From Sorangium cellulosum (lineage in GTDB: Bacteria; Myxococcota_A; Polyangia; Polyangiales; Polyangiaceae): 64,000 nucleotides of DNA. The notes below the pieces were generated by a model that was not told where the DNA came from, did not search any database, and was given only the letters and a program-made list of their open reading frames with translations. Positions 41,524 through 50,600 of this stretch are shown in pieces. A program made the translations under genes and the position numbers. The stretch lies in the NCBI RefSeq assembly GCF_004135735.1, contig NZ_CP012670.1:10372501-10436500 (forward strand). The letters are read 5' to 3'. Numbering within the stretch: position 1 is the first letter of the stretch; each line of letters opens with the position of its first letter.

Positions 41524-41847
41524 TCAGCGAGCGCCGATCTCGTCGGCGAACGAGCGCTCTCCGGTGATCGAGCTGGTGCTCTCCTGGAGCTCATCGCGGG
41601 CCCGGTGCGCGGCGCCGAGGGCGCGATCCTTGGCCCGCTCGGCGCTGTGGCGCAGCCGACCCGCGCTGTCGCGCAGCCGGCGGCGGGTCTCTTCGCCGGT
41701 CGTCGGCGCGACCAGGCAGCCGAGCCCGACCCCGACTGCGATGCCAAGGCCGAGCCCGACCGAGACGGGACCGATCCAGTCGCGTGAGCTCTTCCTCCTG
41801 TAAGGGAACATGTCGGCCATGTACTTGACGAGATCGTCTGCCTTCAT
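41524..41847 (-). CDS. YtxH domain protein
   Basis: 107 residues. A short soluble start (MKADDLVKYMADMFPYRRKSS) is followed by a membrane helix with small residues (GPVSVGLGLGIAVGVGLGCLVAP) and then an amphipathic Arg/Glu-rich helix (TTGEETRRRLRDSAGRLRHSAERAKDRALG), the YtxH (general-stress) layout with its TxGxExR motif. It is expected in the inner membrane and is induced by stress in relatives. Separate from the neighbouring 171-residue gene by 210 bp including a hairpin. Confidence 0.75.
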   Translation of the reverse strand: MKADDLVKYMADMFPYRRKSSRDWIGPVSVGLGLGIAVGVGLGCLVAPTTGEETRRRLRDSAGRLRHSAERAKDRALGAAHRARDELQESTSSITGERSFADEIGAR

Positions 41848-42033
41848 TGTGGCTCCGTCGGTTCACATCGCGTGGGTACGCGGGCGTCGCGTACCCTCAG
41901 CGCGGATTGGCGTGGCTGAACAGTGACCGGCGGGACGTGAGGCAGCGCGCATGCCAAGGGCGGATTGCGCACGGAGGGAGCAGGGCCGGGGCCCGCCCCG
42001 GGGAGGCGATCTCGGTGGAAGCGCGCCGCGGCG

Positions 42034-43194
42034 CTACCTGCAGAAGCCGTCGATGCAGATCTTGCCTTCGCTGCAGGGCGTCTCGGGATCGCACTCGCCG
42101 CCGAGGTTCTCGCTCGACCCGCACACCTGATGCACCCCGGAGGACGTCGCCACGGTCCTGCACTCGCGGAGCGAGGGCGACTGGCTGTCACAGGCGTTCG
42201 TGTTCGGCTGGTCGCACGAGATGTAGCAGCTGTGATTGAGGCAGATGGACCCGGGCGCGCAGACGTCCTGCTCCCCATCCGCGGAGCACACGAAGTTGCT
42301 CGACTGATTCGGGATGCAGCCGTTCTCGACCCAGACGTGGCCGTCTGGGCAGGTGGCGCCGTCGCTCCTCGGGACGCAGGCGCCGTCGACGCACACGCTG
42401 GCAGGTCCGCCGCAGTCGTCGGTGATGACGCAGGGCTGCGCAGGTTGGGAGCAGATGCCGAGGGGGGTGTCGCAACGGTAGCTGCTGGGACAGTCATCGT
42501 CCGCGCTGCAGGCCGGCGTGCATTTGCCCTCGACGCACCTGGCGCCGTCCGGACACTGGGTCTGGTCGAGGCACTGGTCCTGCGGCGCGGTACAGATGCC
42601 GCTCACGCAGAGGTAGCCGGGGCCGAGGCCGGCGCAGTCGAGGTCGGCGCCGCACGCGGCCGGGGTCTCCGGCACGCAGGTCGCGGTCGTGCCGTCGCCC
42701 TCGCAGACGAAGCCCTCGACGCAGCCGAGGGGCTCACCGGCCGGGAGGCCCTGAGCGCAGCTACCGGGCCGGCACGTGCCGTCCGGCGCGCAGGTCTCCC
42801 CGGCGGCGCAGTCGTCGGGGTTGCCGCAGTACACGGTGTCGCTGCCACCGCCGCCGCTGCCGCCGGCCCCGGAGGAGCCGCCGCCGGCCCCGGAGGAGCC
42901 GCCGCCGGCCCCGGGAGCGTCGCCCGCCACGCACGACGCGGTGCGATCGTCAGCGACCTCGCACGTGAAGCCGTCGCTGCACCCCCAGAGCGTGCAGTCG
43001 CCGACGTGGCACTGGTGGTCCTCGCCGCAGGTCTCGTTGATCCCGCAGTCGACCGGCGCCTCGCAGCCGCCCGGGGTGCCGGTTACGCAGTCCTCCGCGT
43101 CACAGAAGTGGTCCTCGGTCTCCTCGTAGATCGGGCAACCCGCGAGGAGGGGCGCCAGCACGCTCGCGAGGCTCAGCAGAGAAAGTCGCTTCAT
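42034..43194 (-). CDS. Cysteine-rich lipoprotein
   Basis: 386 residues. Signal peptide LASVLAPLLAGC (Cys19), then about 44 Cys in CxxDxDC/CxxGxC modules (e.g. CGINETCGEDHQCHVGDC, CGADLDCAGLGPGYLC, CSADDDCPSSYRC), similar to the Dickkopf-N/EGF-like modules of myxobacterial surface lipoproteins. A Gly/Ser linker lies near residue 100. The Cys are probably disulphide-bonded in the periplasm or on the cell surface. Function unknown; adhesion or ligand binding is a guess. The ATG gives a perfect signal peptide. Confidence 0.82.
   Translation of the reverse strand: MKRLSLLSLASVLAPLLAGCPIYEETEDHFCDAEDCVTGTPGGCEAPVDCGINETCGEDHQCHVGDCTLWGCSDGFTCEVADDRTASCVAGDAPGAGGGSSGAGGGSSGAGGSGGGGSDTVYCGNPDDCAAGETCAPDGTCRPGSCAQGLPAGEPLGCVEGFVCEGDGTTATCVPETPAACGADLDCAGLGPGYLCVSGICTAPQDQCLDQTQCPDGARCVEGKCTPACSADDDCPSSYRCDTPLGICSQPAQPCVITDDCGGPASVCVDGACVPRSDGATCPDGHVWVENGCIPNQSSNFVCSADGEQDVCAPGSICLNHSCYISCDQPNTNACDSQSPSLRECRTVATSSGVHQVCGSSENLGGECDPETPCSEGKICIDGFCR
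42860..42919. repeat. 21-bp tandem repeat in the Cys-rich lipoprotein
   Basis: Almost three copies of CCGCCGGCCCCGGAGGAGCCG (42860-42880, 42881-42901, 42902-42919 partial), encoding GAGGGSS repeats in the flexible linker. A likely site of copy-number change between strains. Confidence 0.8.
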
Positions 43195-43610
43195 GAACCG
43201 TCTCCCGAAAGCATTGGGTCGCGCGGCGTCGAGGGGCGGCGCCCTCGCGCGTCGCGGTCGCGACCGGACGAGCGTAGCAAGCGACATGCCCCGTACAAGC
43301 TCAGCGAGGCTCGGCGCATTTGGCCCGCTCGCGCCCGCGCGCCGTGAAGCCGCGTTCACGTCGACCTGTGGCCCGCGCGCGGCGAGCCGGCGAACGCGCG
43401 CCGGCGCACCGTGAGCCCGAGACCGTACGCCGGCGCGTCGCGCCGCGCCGCGCCGGCCGCACCACCGACCGGCGCCCACGCCTGGCGCGCGCGAGGGGGA
43501 ACCCGTGCTACCGTTCGCCGGGATCCGGGCGGCCACCTCCGAACGAGGATACCCGGCAGGCTCGCGCCTGTGGGCCAGCCGTTCGGAGGACACGGGGACC
43601 GGTCGAGCAG
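43195..43610. promoter_or_regulatory. Divergent intergenic region, Cys-rich lipoprotein and MJ0042 gene
   Basis: 416 bp with no supported gene. It should hold the promoters of both flanking genes. Many long open frames cross it in several phases, which is expected at this GC content and is not evidence of coding. Confidence 0.3.
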
Positions 43611-45662
43611 ATGGATGTCACCTGCGAGCGTTGCAGCACCGAATACGAGTTCGACGACGCGCTCGTGTCGGAGCGCGGCACAACGGTCAAGTGCACGAAC
43701 TGCGGCTACCAGTTCAAGGTGCGCCGCTCCGACGGGGCGCTCCCCGAGCGGTGGGTGGTGCGCACCCTGGGCGGCCGGGAGCTCGAGTTCACGATGCTCC
43801 GGGAGCTCCAGGCGGCCATCTCACAGGGCCAGATCACCCGTGATGACGTGATCTCGCGCGGCAACGCCAGGCCGCGGCGGCTCGGGTCGATCGCGGAGCT
43901 GGAGCCGTTCTTCAAGGGGCCGGGGAGCATGATCATGGCCGGGACCGCGCTCGGCATCGGGGGGCCCGCGCCCGTGCCCGGCCGGTCGAGGTCGCAGACG
44001 CCCCAGGGGCTCGGCGGTCCGGCGCCCGCGCAGACCGAGGGCTCCGTCGCGATCCCGCTCCCCCGGGCGGAGGACGGCGCGGGGCTTGCGCCCGGGGCCA
44101 TCCACGAGGCCGAGACGGTCGTGAGGGATGTGCGGGACGTGCAGTCGGGCAGGGAGCGCCCCGCGGCACGCCGCGCGGCGCTGCCCGGGGTGGTCGTGCC
44201 GCCGGAGGAGGCGCCGCCGCTGCCCGACGGGCACCCCGCGCGCAGGCCTGATCCACGAGCCCTCCGCGGCGGCAGGGGCGCCGAGGGGCGTCAGGGCAAC
44301 GTCATGTCTGCGGCCGGCGGCGCCGGCGAGGCCGAGGGGCTCTCGCCGCCGCGGATCCAGGGCCACGTCCCGCCGCGCGTCGGCCCCGCGGCGGGGCCTG
44401 CCGCCGCCGACGACGACGAGGCTGACGGTCCCGTGGCGAGGCGCGGGGCGGCGCTGCGCGCGCCGGGCGAGGAGCGCGCGGCGCCGCGGCGGTCGGGCGC
44501 GAGGTCGCCGCTGGGCATGCCGGCGGAGCCCGAGGGGCGCTCGTTCTATGCCGACGACGATGGGGATACGCGGATCACCGCGCTGTCCACGCGGAGGACC
44601 GGGATCGCGCGATGGGTGGTCGGCCTCATCGTCGCGGGCCTCGCGGTGGTGACCGCCGCGACCCTCGGGCCGAAGTACCTGCAGCGGGTCCCGCAGGCGC
44701 GGCCGGTGACGAGCGACGATCGCGTCCCGACGCTCGTCGGCGAGGGCGAGCGGAGCCTCTCCGAGGGCGACCTCGAGACGGCGCGGGACAAGCTCGTGAA
44801 GGCGAGCGCGCTCGCCGAGGACGATCCGCGGGTGGCCGCGGGGCTGGCCGTGATCGACACGGTGAGCGCGGACATGCGGTGGCTGCGGCTCCAGCTGCTC
44901 GCGCCGGACGACCCGGCGCGGGACGCGACGCGGCACGAGCTCCAGGTCGCGACCGATCGCGCCAGGAAGGCGGTCGACCACGCGCGCCGCGTCGCGCCGG
45001 CCGACCCGGCCGTGACCCGCGCGGCCATCGACCTGCTGCGCGTGCAGGGGGACGTCCCCTCCGCGCGGAAGCTCGTGGGCGCGATCTCGGCCGAGAGCGC
45101 GCAGCCGGAGAACGCCCTGACGCTGGCCGCGCTCGATCTCGCGGAGGCGCAGCCGAGCTGGGCCGCGGTCGTCGATCGGCTCCGGGCGGCGGCGAGCAGC
45201 GAGCGGATCCCCGGGCGAGCGCGGGCGCTGCTCGTCTACGCGCTCGCGCGCTCCGGCGATCTCGCGGCCGCGCGGGCCGAGAACGAGCGCCTGCTCGCGA
45301 TGAGCCGGCCGCACCCGCTCGCGCACGCGCTCCGCGCGTTCCTCGACCGGCTGGACAAGGCGGAGGGCAAGCCCTCGGGCGACGCCGCGCCGGCGCCGGG
45401 CGGGCGCCCTCAGGGCCCTGCTCCGGCGGGCGCTCCGGGGCCCGGCCCGTCGGCCACGCCCGCCACGCCCGCACCGACGCCGGCGCCGCGGCGGATCCGC
45501 CGCGCGCCGGCGCCGGACGACGGCCGGGTGCCCGACGATTACGTGGCTCCGGGCGGGATCATCGACACGAGCGATCTGCCCGGCATCCACCCGCCGAGCC
45601 CGCCGAGCACGACCGCGCCGGAGATCGACACCTCGGATCTGCCTGGGATCAACGATGAGTGA
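43611..45662 (+). CDS. MJ0042 zinc-ribbon protein with membrane helix and TPR region
   Basis: 683 residues. Residues 1-38 form the MJ0042 zinc ribbon (CERCSTEYEFDDALV ... CTNCGYQF; two CxxC pairs), then a GYF_2-like segment (WVVRTLGGRELEFTMLRELQAAISQGQITRDDVIS) and a long low-complexity Pro/Ala/Gly linker. One membrane helix lies near residue 345 (IARWVVGLIVAGLAVVTAATLG), followed by TPR-like helical repeats (GEGERSLSEGDLETARDKLVKASAL) and a Pro-rich tail with two EIDTSDLPGI/IIDTSDLPGI repeats. Myxobacteria have several such one-span proteins of unknown role; signal transduction is suggested by the zinc ribbon. The next gene overlaps by 8 bp. Confidence 0.8.
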   Translation: MDVTCERCSTEYEFDDALVSERGTTVKCTNCGYQFKVRRSDGALPERWVVRTLGGRELEFTMLRELQAAISQGQITRDDVISRGNARPRRLGSIAELEPFFKGPGSMIMAGTALGIGGPAPVPGRSRSQTPQGLGGPAPAQTEGSVAIPLPRAEDGAGLAPGAIHEAETVVRDVRDVQSGRERPAARRAALPGVVVPPEEAPPLPDGHPARRPDPRALRGGRGAEGRQGNVMSAAGGAGEAEGLSPPRIQGHVPPRVGPAAGPAAADDDEADGPVARRGAALRAPGEERAAPRRSGARSPLGMPAEPEGRSFYADDDGDTRITALSTRRTGIARWVVGLIVAGLAVVTAATLGPKYLQRVPQARPVTSDDRVPTLVGEGERSLSEGDLETARDKLVKASALAEDDPRVAAGLAVIDTVSADMRWLRLQLLAPDDPARDATRHELQVATDRARKAVDHARRVAPADPAVTRAAIDLLRVQGDVPSARKLVGAISAESAQPENALTLAALDLAEAQPSWAAVVDRLRAAASSERIPGRARALLVYALARSGDLAAARAENERLLAMSRPHPLAHALRAFLDRLDKAEGKPSGDAAPAPGGRPQGPAPAGAPGPGPSATPATPAPTPAPRRIRRAPAPDDGRVPDDYVAPGGIIDTSDLPGIHPPSPPSTTAPEIDTSDLPGINDE

Positions 45663-47523
45663 GCGCCGAGAGCGACGAAGAGGGTGGACCTGTGTCGGCG
45701 CCCTCGCGGTGGCGGCCTCGATCGCGGGCTGCACCGGCAGAGAGCGGGCCTCGCTGCCGGCGCCGCCCGCCGGGAGCCCCGGGGAGCCGGCGGTCGTCGA
45801 GATCGACCTCTCGCGGGGGCTCCCGGAGAGCGCGCCGGCGGCGATCTTCGGCCCGCCGAGCCGCCGGACCCACGTGCAGCTCGTGCAGTCGCTGCGGAAG
45901 CTCTCCGAGGCCAAGAGCGCGAAGGGCTTCCTGGTGCGGCTCGGGACCTCGCGCCTCGCGTTCGCGCGGGCTCACGAGATCGGCCGGACCCTGGGCGAGA
46001 TCCGCGAGGCGGGTCGACCGGTCGTGTGCCACGCGGACGAGTACAACAACGCGACGATCCTGCTGGCCGCCACCGGCTGCGGGAAGCTCTGGCTCAGCCC
46101 GGCAGGGCAGGTCGACACGGTGGGGATCGCCGCGCAGCTGGTGTTCGCGAAGGGGCTCCTGGACAAGCTCAACGTGGACGTCGACTTCCTTCAGGTGGGG
46201 AAGTTCAAGGGCGCGAGCGAGCCGTTCACGCGCGAGGGGTCGAGCCCCGAGGCGCGTCAGTCGCTCGAGGCCGCGCTGGGCGGGCTCCGGGAGGCGTGGC
46301 TGTCGGCCATCGTGGAGGGGCGCGGCAAGCCGGAGCTCCGCGAGGCCGTGGAGGACGGCCCGTTCGCCCCGGAAGAGGCGAAGGCCCGCGGGCTGGTCGA
46401 TGCGCTGGGCGATCTCGAGGACGCGCGCGAGGATGCAAAGAAGCTCGCCGGCACCGAGCTGTCCGTGCCGCGCTTCGGCGGTGCCGAGCGCGACCCGAGC
46501 CTCTCGCGGAGCCTCGTCGATGTGTTCCGGACGTTCTCCGGGGCGAGCGCGCTGGGCGCGCCGCACGTGACGGTGGTCCCCGCGATCGGCGGCATCACCA
46601 TGACGGCCAGCGGCGTGCCCCTGGGCTCCTCGGACGGAATCGGCGAGCGTGAGCTCGGGCGGGTGCTCACGCGCCTCGCCAAGGACACGAGCACGAAGGC
46701 GGTCGTGCTCCGGATCGACTCGCCCGGCGGATCCGCGCTGGCCTCGGATCTGCTGTGGCAGAAGCTGATGCGGCTGCGGAAGGAGAAGCCGCTCGTCGTC
46801 TCCATCGGCGGGATGGCGGCGAGCGGCGGCTACTACCTCGCCTGCGCGGGCACCAAGATCCTCGCCGAGCCGACCAGCATCATCGGCTCGATCGGCGTGG
46901 TGGGCGGCAAGTTCTCCGTCGGGAAGGCGCTCTCGGAGCTCGGCATCAACGCGGAGACCGTCGCCGCCAACCCCGATCCGGAGCGGGCGGCGCGCGCCGC
47001 GTACATGTCGGCGCTCACGCCGTGGGACGAGCCCACCCGCGCGCGCGTGCTCGCCTTCATGGAGGCGACCTACGACCTGTTCCTGGATCGCATCACGGAG
47101 GGGCGGAATCTCCCGCGGGAGACGATCGCGCCGTCGGCCGAAGGGCGCATCTTCGGCGGGGTCGAGGCCAAGGAGCGCTCGCTCGTCGATGAGCTCGGTG
47201 GGCTGGACCGGGCGATCGAGCTCGCGCGCGAGCTGGCGAAGCTGCCCGCGGACGCGCCGGTCGAGATCGAGCAGGACGATGGAGGGCTCCTCGAGCTCCT
47301 CGCCGCCGGCGACGAGAGCGCCGAGAGCGGCGGCGAGGGCGGCGCCGGCGCCCCCGACCGCGCGGCGCTCAAGGCGCGCGCGCGGGACGCGATGGCCGGC
47401 GCCCTCCTGCCCGAGTGGCTCGATGTCGCGCCGGAGCTCGGGACCTTCGCCACGTCGATGGCGCCGCTCCTGGCCGGAGAGAGGGCGCTCGCGGCGTTGC
47501 CGTTCGCGGTGACGCTCCGGTAA
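45655..47523 (+). CDS. sppA: Signal peptide peptidase SppA, lipoprotein form
   Basis: 622 residues, the double-length 67K form. The signal peptide ends SIAGC (lipobox), so unlike E. coli SppA it is lipid-anchored rather than membrane-spanning. The N-terminal half carries the base: VGKFKGASEPFTRE (Lys183); the C-terminal half carries the nucleophile: GGMAASGGYYLACAG (Ser390) after RIDSPGGSA. So the Ser/Lys dyad is complete. It degrades signal peptides and small membrane proteins, facing the periplasm. Its start overlaps the MJ0042 gene by 8 bp, so they are co-translated. Confidence 0.92.
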   Translation: MSERRERRRGWTCVGALAVAASIAGCTGRERASLPAPPAGSPGEPAVVEIDLSRGLPESAPAAIFGPPSRRTHVQLVQSLRKLSEAKSAKGFLVRLGTSRLAFARAHEIGRTLGEIREAGRPVVCHADEYNNATILLAATGCGKLWLSPAGQVDTVGIAAQLVFAKGLLDKLNVDVDFLQVGKFKGASEPFTREGSSPEARQSLEAALGGLREAWLSAIVEGRGKPELREAVEDGPFAPEEAKARGLVDALGDLEDAREDAKKLAGTELSVPRFGGAERDPSLSRSLVDVFRTFSGASALGAPHVTVVPAIGGITMTASGVPLGSSDGIGERELGRVLTRLAKDTSTKAVVLRIDSPGGSALASDLLWQKLMRLRKEKPLVVSIGGMAASGGYYLACAGTKILAEPTSIIGSIGVVGGKFSVGKALSELGINAETVAANPDPERAARAAYMSALTPWDEPTRARVLAFMEATYDLFLDRITEGRNLPRETIAPSAEGRIFGGVEAKERSLVDELGGLDRAIELARELAKLPADAPVEIEQDDGGLLELLAAGDESAESGGEGGAGAPDRAALKARARDAMAGALLPEWLDVAPELGTFATSMAPLLAGERALAALPFAVTLR

Positions 47524-47564
47524 AGCGCGGCGCTTCACCCGAAGACTGGCCTTGGGCCTGGACC

Positions 47565-47600
47565 CTTCTGGTAGTCTGAGCGGTATCCGTCTACCAGAAG
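47565..47600. promoter_or_regulatory. Inverted repeat in the leader of the giant TPR gene
   Basis: CTTCTGGTAG (47565-47574) and CTACCAGAAG (47591-47600) are perfect reverse complements with a 16-nt loop, 18 nt before the ATG at 47619. The site is AT-richer than its surroundings. It could be an operator for a dimeric regulator or a leader hairpin that limits translation, as it lies close to the ribosome site. Confidence 0.5.
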
Positions 47601-47618
47601 CGGGTCGCCGTCGCCGAC

Positions 47619-50600
47619 ATGAGCTCTTCAACTCCGGATCGGGCAACATCAGCGTCGGGCGCGCGGCGAACGCTGTCGTCGCCGGAGCTGATGGAACCCG
47701 CGGGTCCAGCGTCTGCTGGGCAGCTGGTCCTCGGCGGGAGCCGGGGGGTCGCGCCGGTGCCGCGCCACCGCGGTCCGCGGGCCGAGGAGGCGTACTGGCG
47801 CGCGCGCGTCGACGAGCGCCGCGCCGCCGGTGACGCCCAGGGGGAGCGCGAGGCGACCCTCACCCTCGCGAGGCTCCTCGCCGCGCGCGGCGTCGAGCTC
47901 GACAGGGCCGCGGCGCTGGCCCGCCGCGCGCTCTCGCTCGGCGACGATCCGGCGATGAGGAGCGAGCTCGCCGGCTGGCTGGCCGGGCTGGGCGAGCCCG
48001 CCCTGGCGGCCGCGGCGCTGCGCGGCATCCGCGACGACGAGCAGCCCGCGGGCGCGACGGCGCGGATGCTGGTGAAGATCGCCGTGCTCCTCGCGCGCGC
48101 GAGCGACGTCGCGGGCGCGGTGGACGCCCTCAAGGAGGCGAGCGAGCTCGCGCCGGACGACGCGATGGCGAGCGAGCTGCTCGGCACCATCGCCACCTGG
48201 GCCTCGGACGAGGTGCCCCCCGAGGCCGCGGCGCGGGCGTACCTCGAGGCGGCCAGGCGGCGCGAGGCCGGGCGGGAGCGGGAGGCCGCGTTCGAGGACC
48301 GCCTGCGCGCCTTCGAGATCGCGCCCCACGACGACACGGCCGCCAAGGCCATGGCCGCGGCGCTGTTCGTGCGCGGCAGGCTCGGCGCCGCGGACGAGGT
48401 GCTCAGGGCGCACGCGGAGGCGCTCGCGGCGCGGGCGTCCGGGGGCGCGGGCGAGGCCGCGGGGCGCTCCTCGCTGCAGCGCGCGATGGAGCTGCACGGC
48501 CACCGGCTCCAGGGCGCGATGAGCGACGGCGACTGGGCGCGCGCCGTCGGGTGCGTGCTCGACGCGGGGCTCGAGGCGGACGTCGACGGCGAGGCCGCCG
48601 GCGTGACCGACGAGGTGCTCGAGCAGGCGGGGCTCTACGAGCTCGTGGCGGCGCGGCTGGAGCTCAGGGCCGAGCGGCGGGCGGGCGCCGCGAGGGCCGA
48701 GGCGTACGTCGCGCTGGCGCGCCTCTACGCCGGCCCGCTCGCGAGCCCTGACCGCGCCGTGGAGGCCTGGATCGAGGCCGCCGCGAGCGACCGCGGCAAC
48801 GCGGCGGCGCGGTCCGCGCTGCGCGAGCACGCGGCGGCGCTGCACGACATGGCGCCCCTCGTCGAGGCGCTCATCCGCGTCGGCGAGGGCTCGGACGGCA
48901 GGGCGAGGGACGACGCGGAGGGGCGAATCGATGCGCTCTGGGAGCTCGCGGGCCTCGCGGAAGAGAAGATCGGCGACCCGGGCCTCGCGCGGTGGGCGCT
49001 CGACACCCTGAAGGGCCTCGGCGCCGACCCGGCGCGCGCGGCGGCGGGGCTCGAGCGCGTCGCCGGGCGGCTCAAGGCGCAGGACGAGGCGCTGCTGGCC
49101 GCGCAGCGGGCGCTCGCGGGCGCGGACACCGCCGAGGGGAAGATCGACGCGCTGCGCCGGCTCGTCGTCATCTATCGGGGCCGCCCGGAGGAGCGCGCCG
49201 CGTACGAGGAGGCGCTCGTGGGGCTGGCGCAGGCGCTGCCGACCGATCGCGGCTGCCTGCTGGCGCTCGACCGGCTGAGCCGCCGGACCGGAGGCTCAGC
49301 CGCGCTCGAGGCGCTGCTGCGCGCGCGGCTCTCGGGGGGCGCGCGCGCGGCGAGGGGCGAGGCGAGCCGCGCGCCCTCGCTGACGCGGGTCGATCGGGTG
49401 CGCGCCCGGCTCCTCCTCGCGGCGAGCGACCGGCGGCTGGGGCGCGACGAGCGGGCCCTCGACGACCTGCTGCCGCTGCTCGTCGAGGCGCCGGGGCACC
49501 GCGGCGCCGCCAGCGCTGCGCTCGTGCTGGCCACGCGGACCGGGCGCGCGCGGGGGCGCGCCGACGCGATGGTGCAGCTCGCGGCCCCGGCCTGGCCGGC
49601 GCTGCGCGCGGTGCTGCTCGCGCTCGCCGCGTCGCTCTACGAGCGGGCGGGCGCCGCGCCGCTCGCGCGCGAGGCGGCGGTGCTCGCGTGCGAGGCCGAT
49701 CCGTCGTGCGCGCGCGCCGTGGCCACGCTCGCCTCGATCCTGACGGCGGAGCTCGCCGCGGCGGTCGCGGGGCCGCCTCCATTCGAGATCGACCGGGCGA
49801 TCGCGGCCGCGATCGAGCGGTCCATCACCGCCGTGTTCCCGCGCGGCGCGCTCTGCGACGGCCTCGCGAAGGCGCTGGAGGCGCTCGGTGAGCTGCCGCT
49901 CGCGCTCGCGTGGACCCAGCGCTGGCTCGCGCTGCGACCCGGGAGCCCTCGGGCGACGGCGGAGCTCATCCGCCGCGCCGCGATCGCCGGCGACGCAGGC
50001 CGGCTCTCGGACGCGCTCGCGTGGATCCTGGCGCAGCCCAAGCCGCTCGGCGAGACGGCGGCCGGGCTGGCCAGCGCGCTGCACGCCCTCTACGACCTCG
50101 ATCCCGAGCGGGGCACGGCGCTCGCGAGGCGCTCTCTCGACGTCTTCGGCCCGCAGGACCCGCTCCTGCGCGAGCGGCTCCTGGAGCTCGCGCGCCGCGC
50201 CGGCGACCCGGAGCTCGCGATCACCGTCCTCGAGCGGTGGCTCGCCGCCGAGATCACGGCGCCGCACGCCGTCGAGCTGATGTTCATGCTCGCCGATTGC
50301 CGGCTCGACGGCGGCGATGCCGACGGCGCGGCGCTCGAGCTCGCCCGCGCCGCCGAGGCGGGGGCCGACCCGCAGGAGATCCTCGCCCGCATCCAGCGCC
50401 TCGAGGCGCCGCCGGTCGATCCGAAGGGGCTCAGCTCCGACGGCCGGATCGCGCTGGCCAGGGCGAGGGCCCGGGCGCTCGCCGCCCGGGGCGACGACGC
50501 GGCGGAGCAGGCCGCGGCCGCGTGGCGCGAGCTCGGCAGCCTGCTCTGGGATCTCGCCGAGGATCATCGCGGCGCCGAGGACGCGCTCTTCCGCGCGAGC

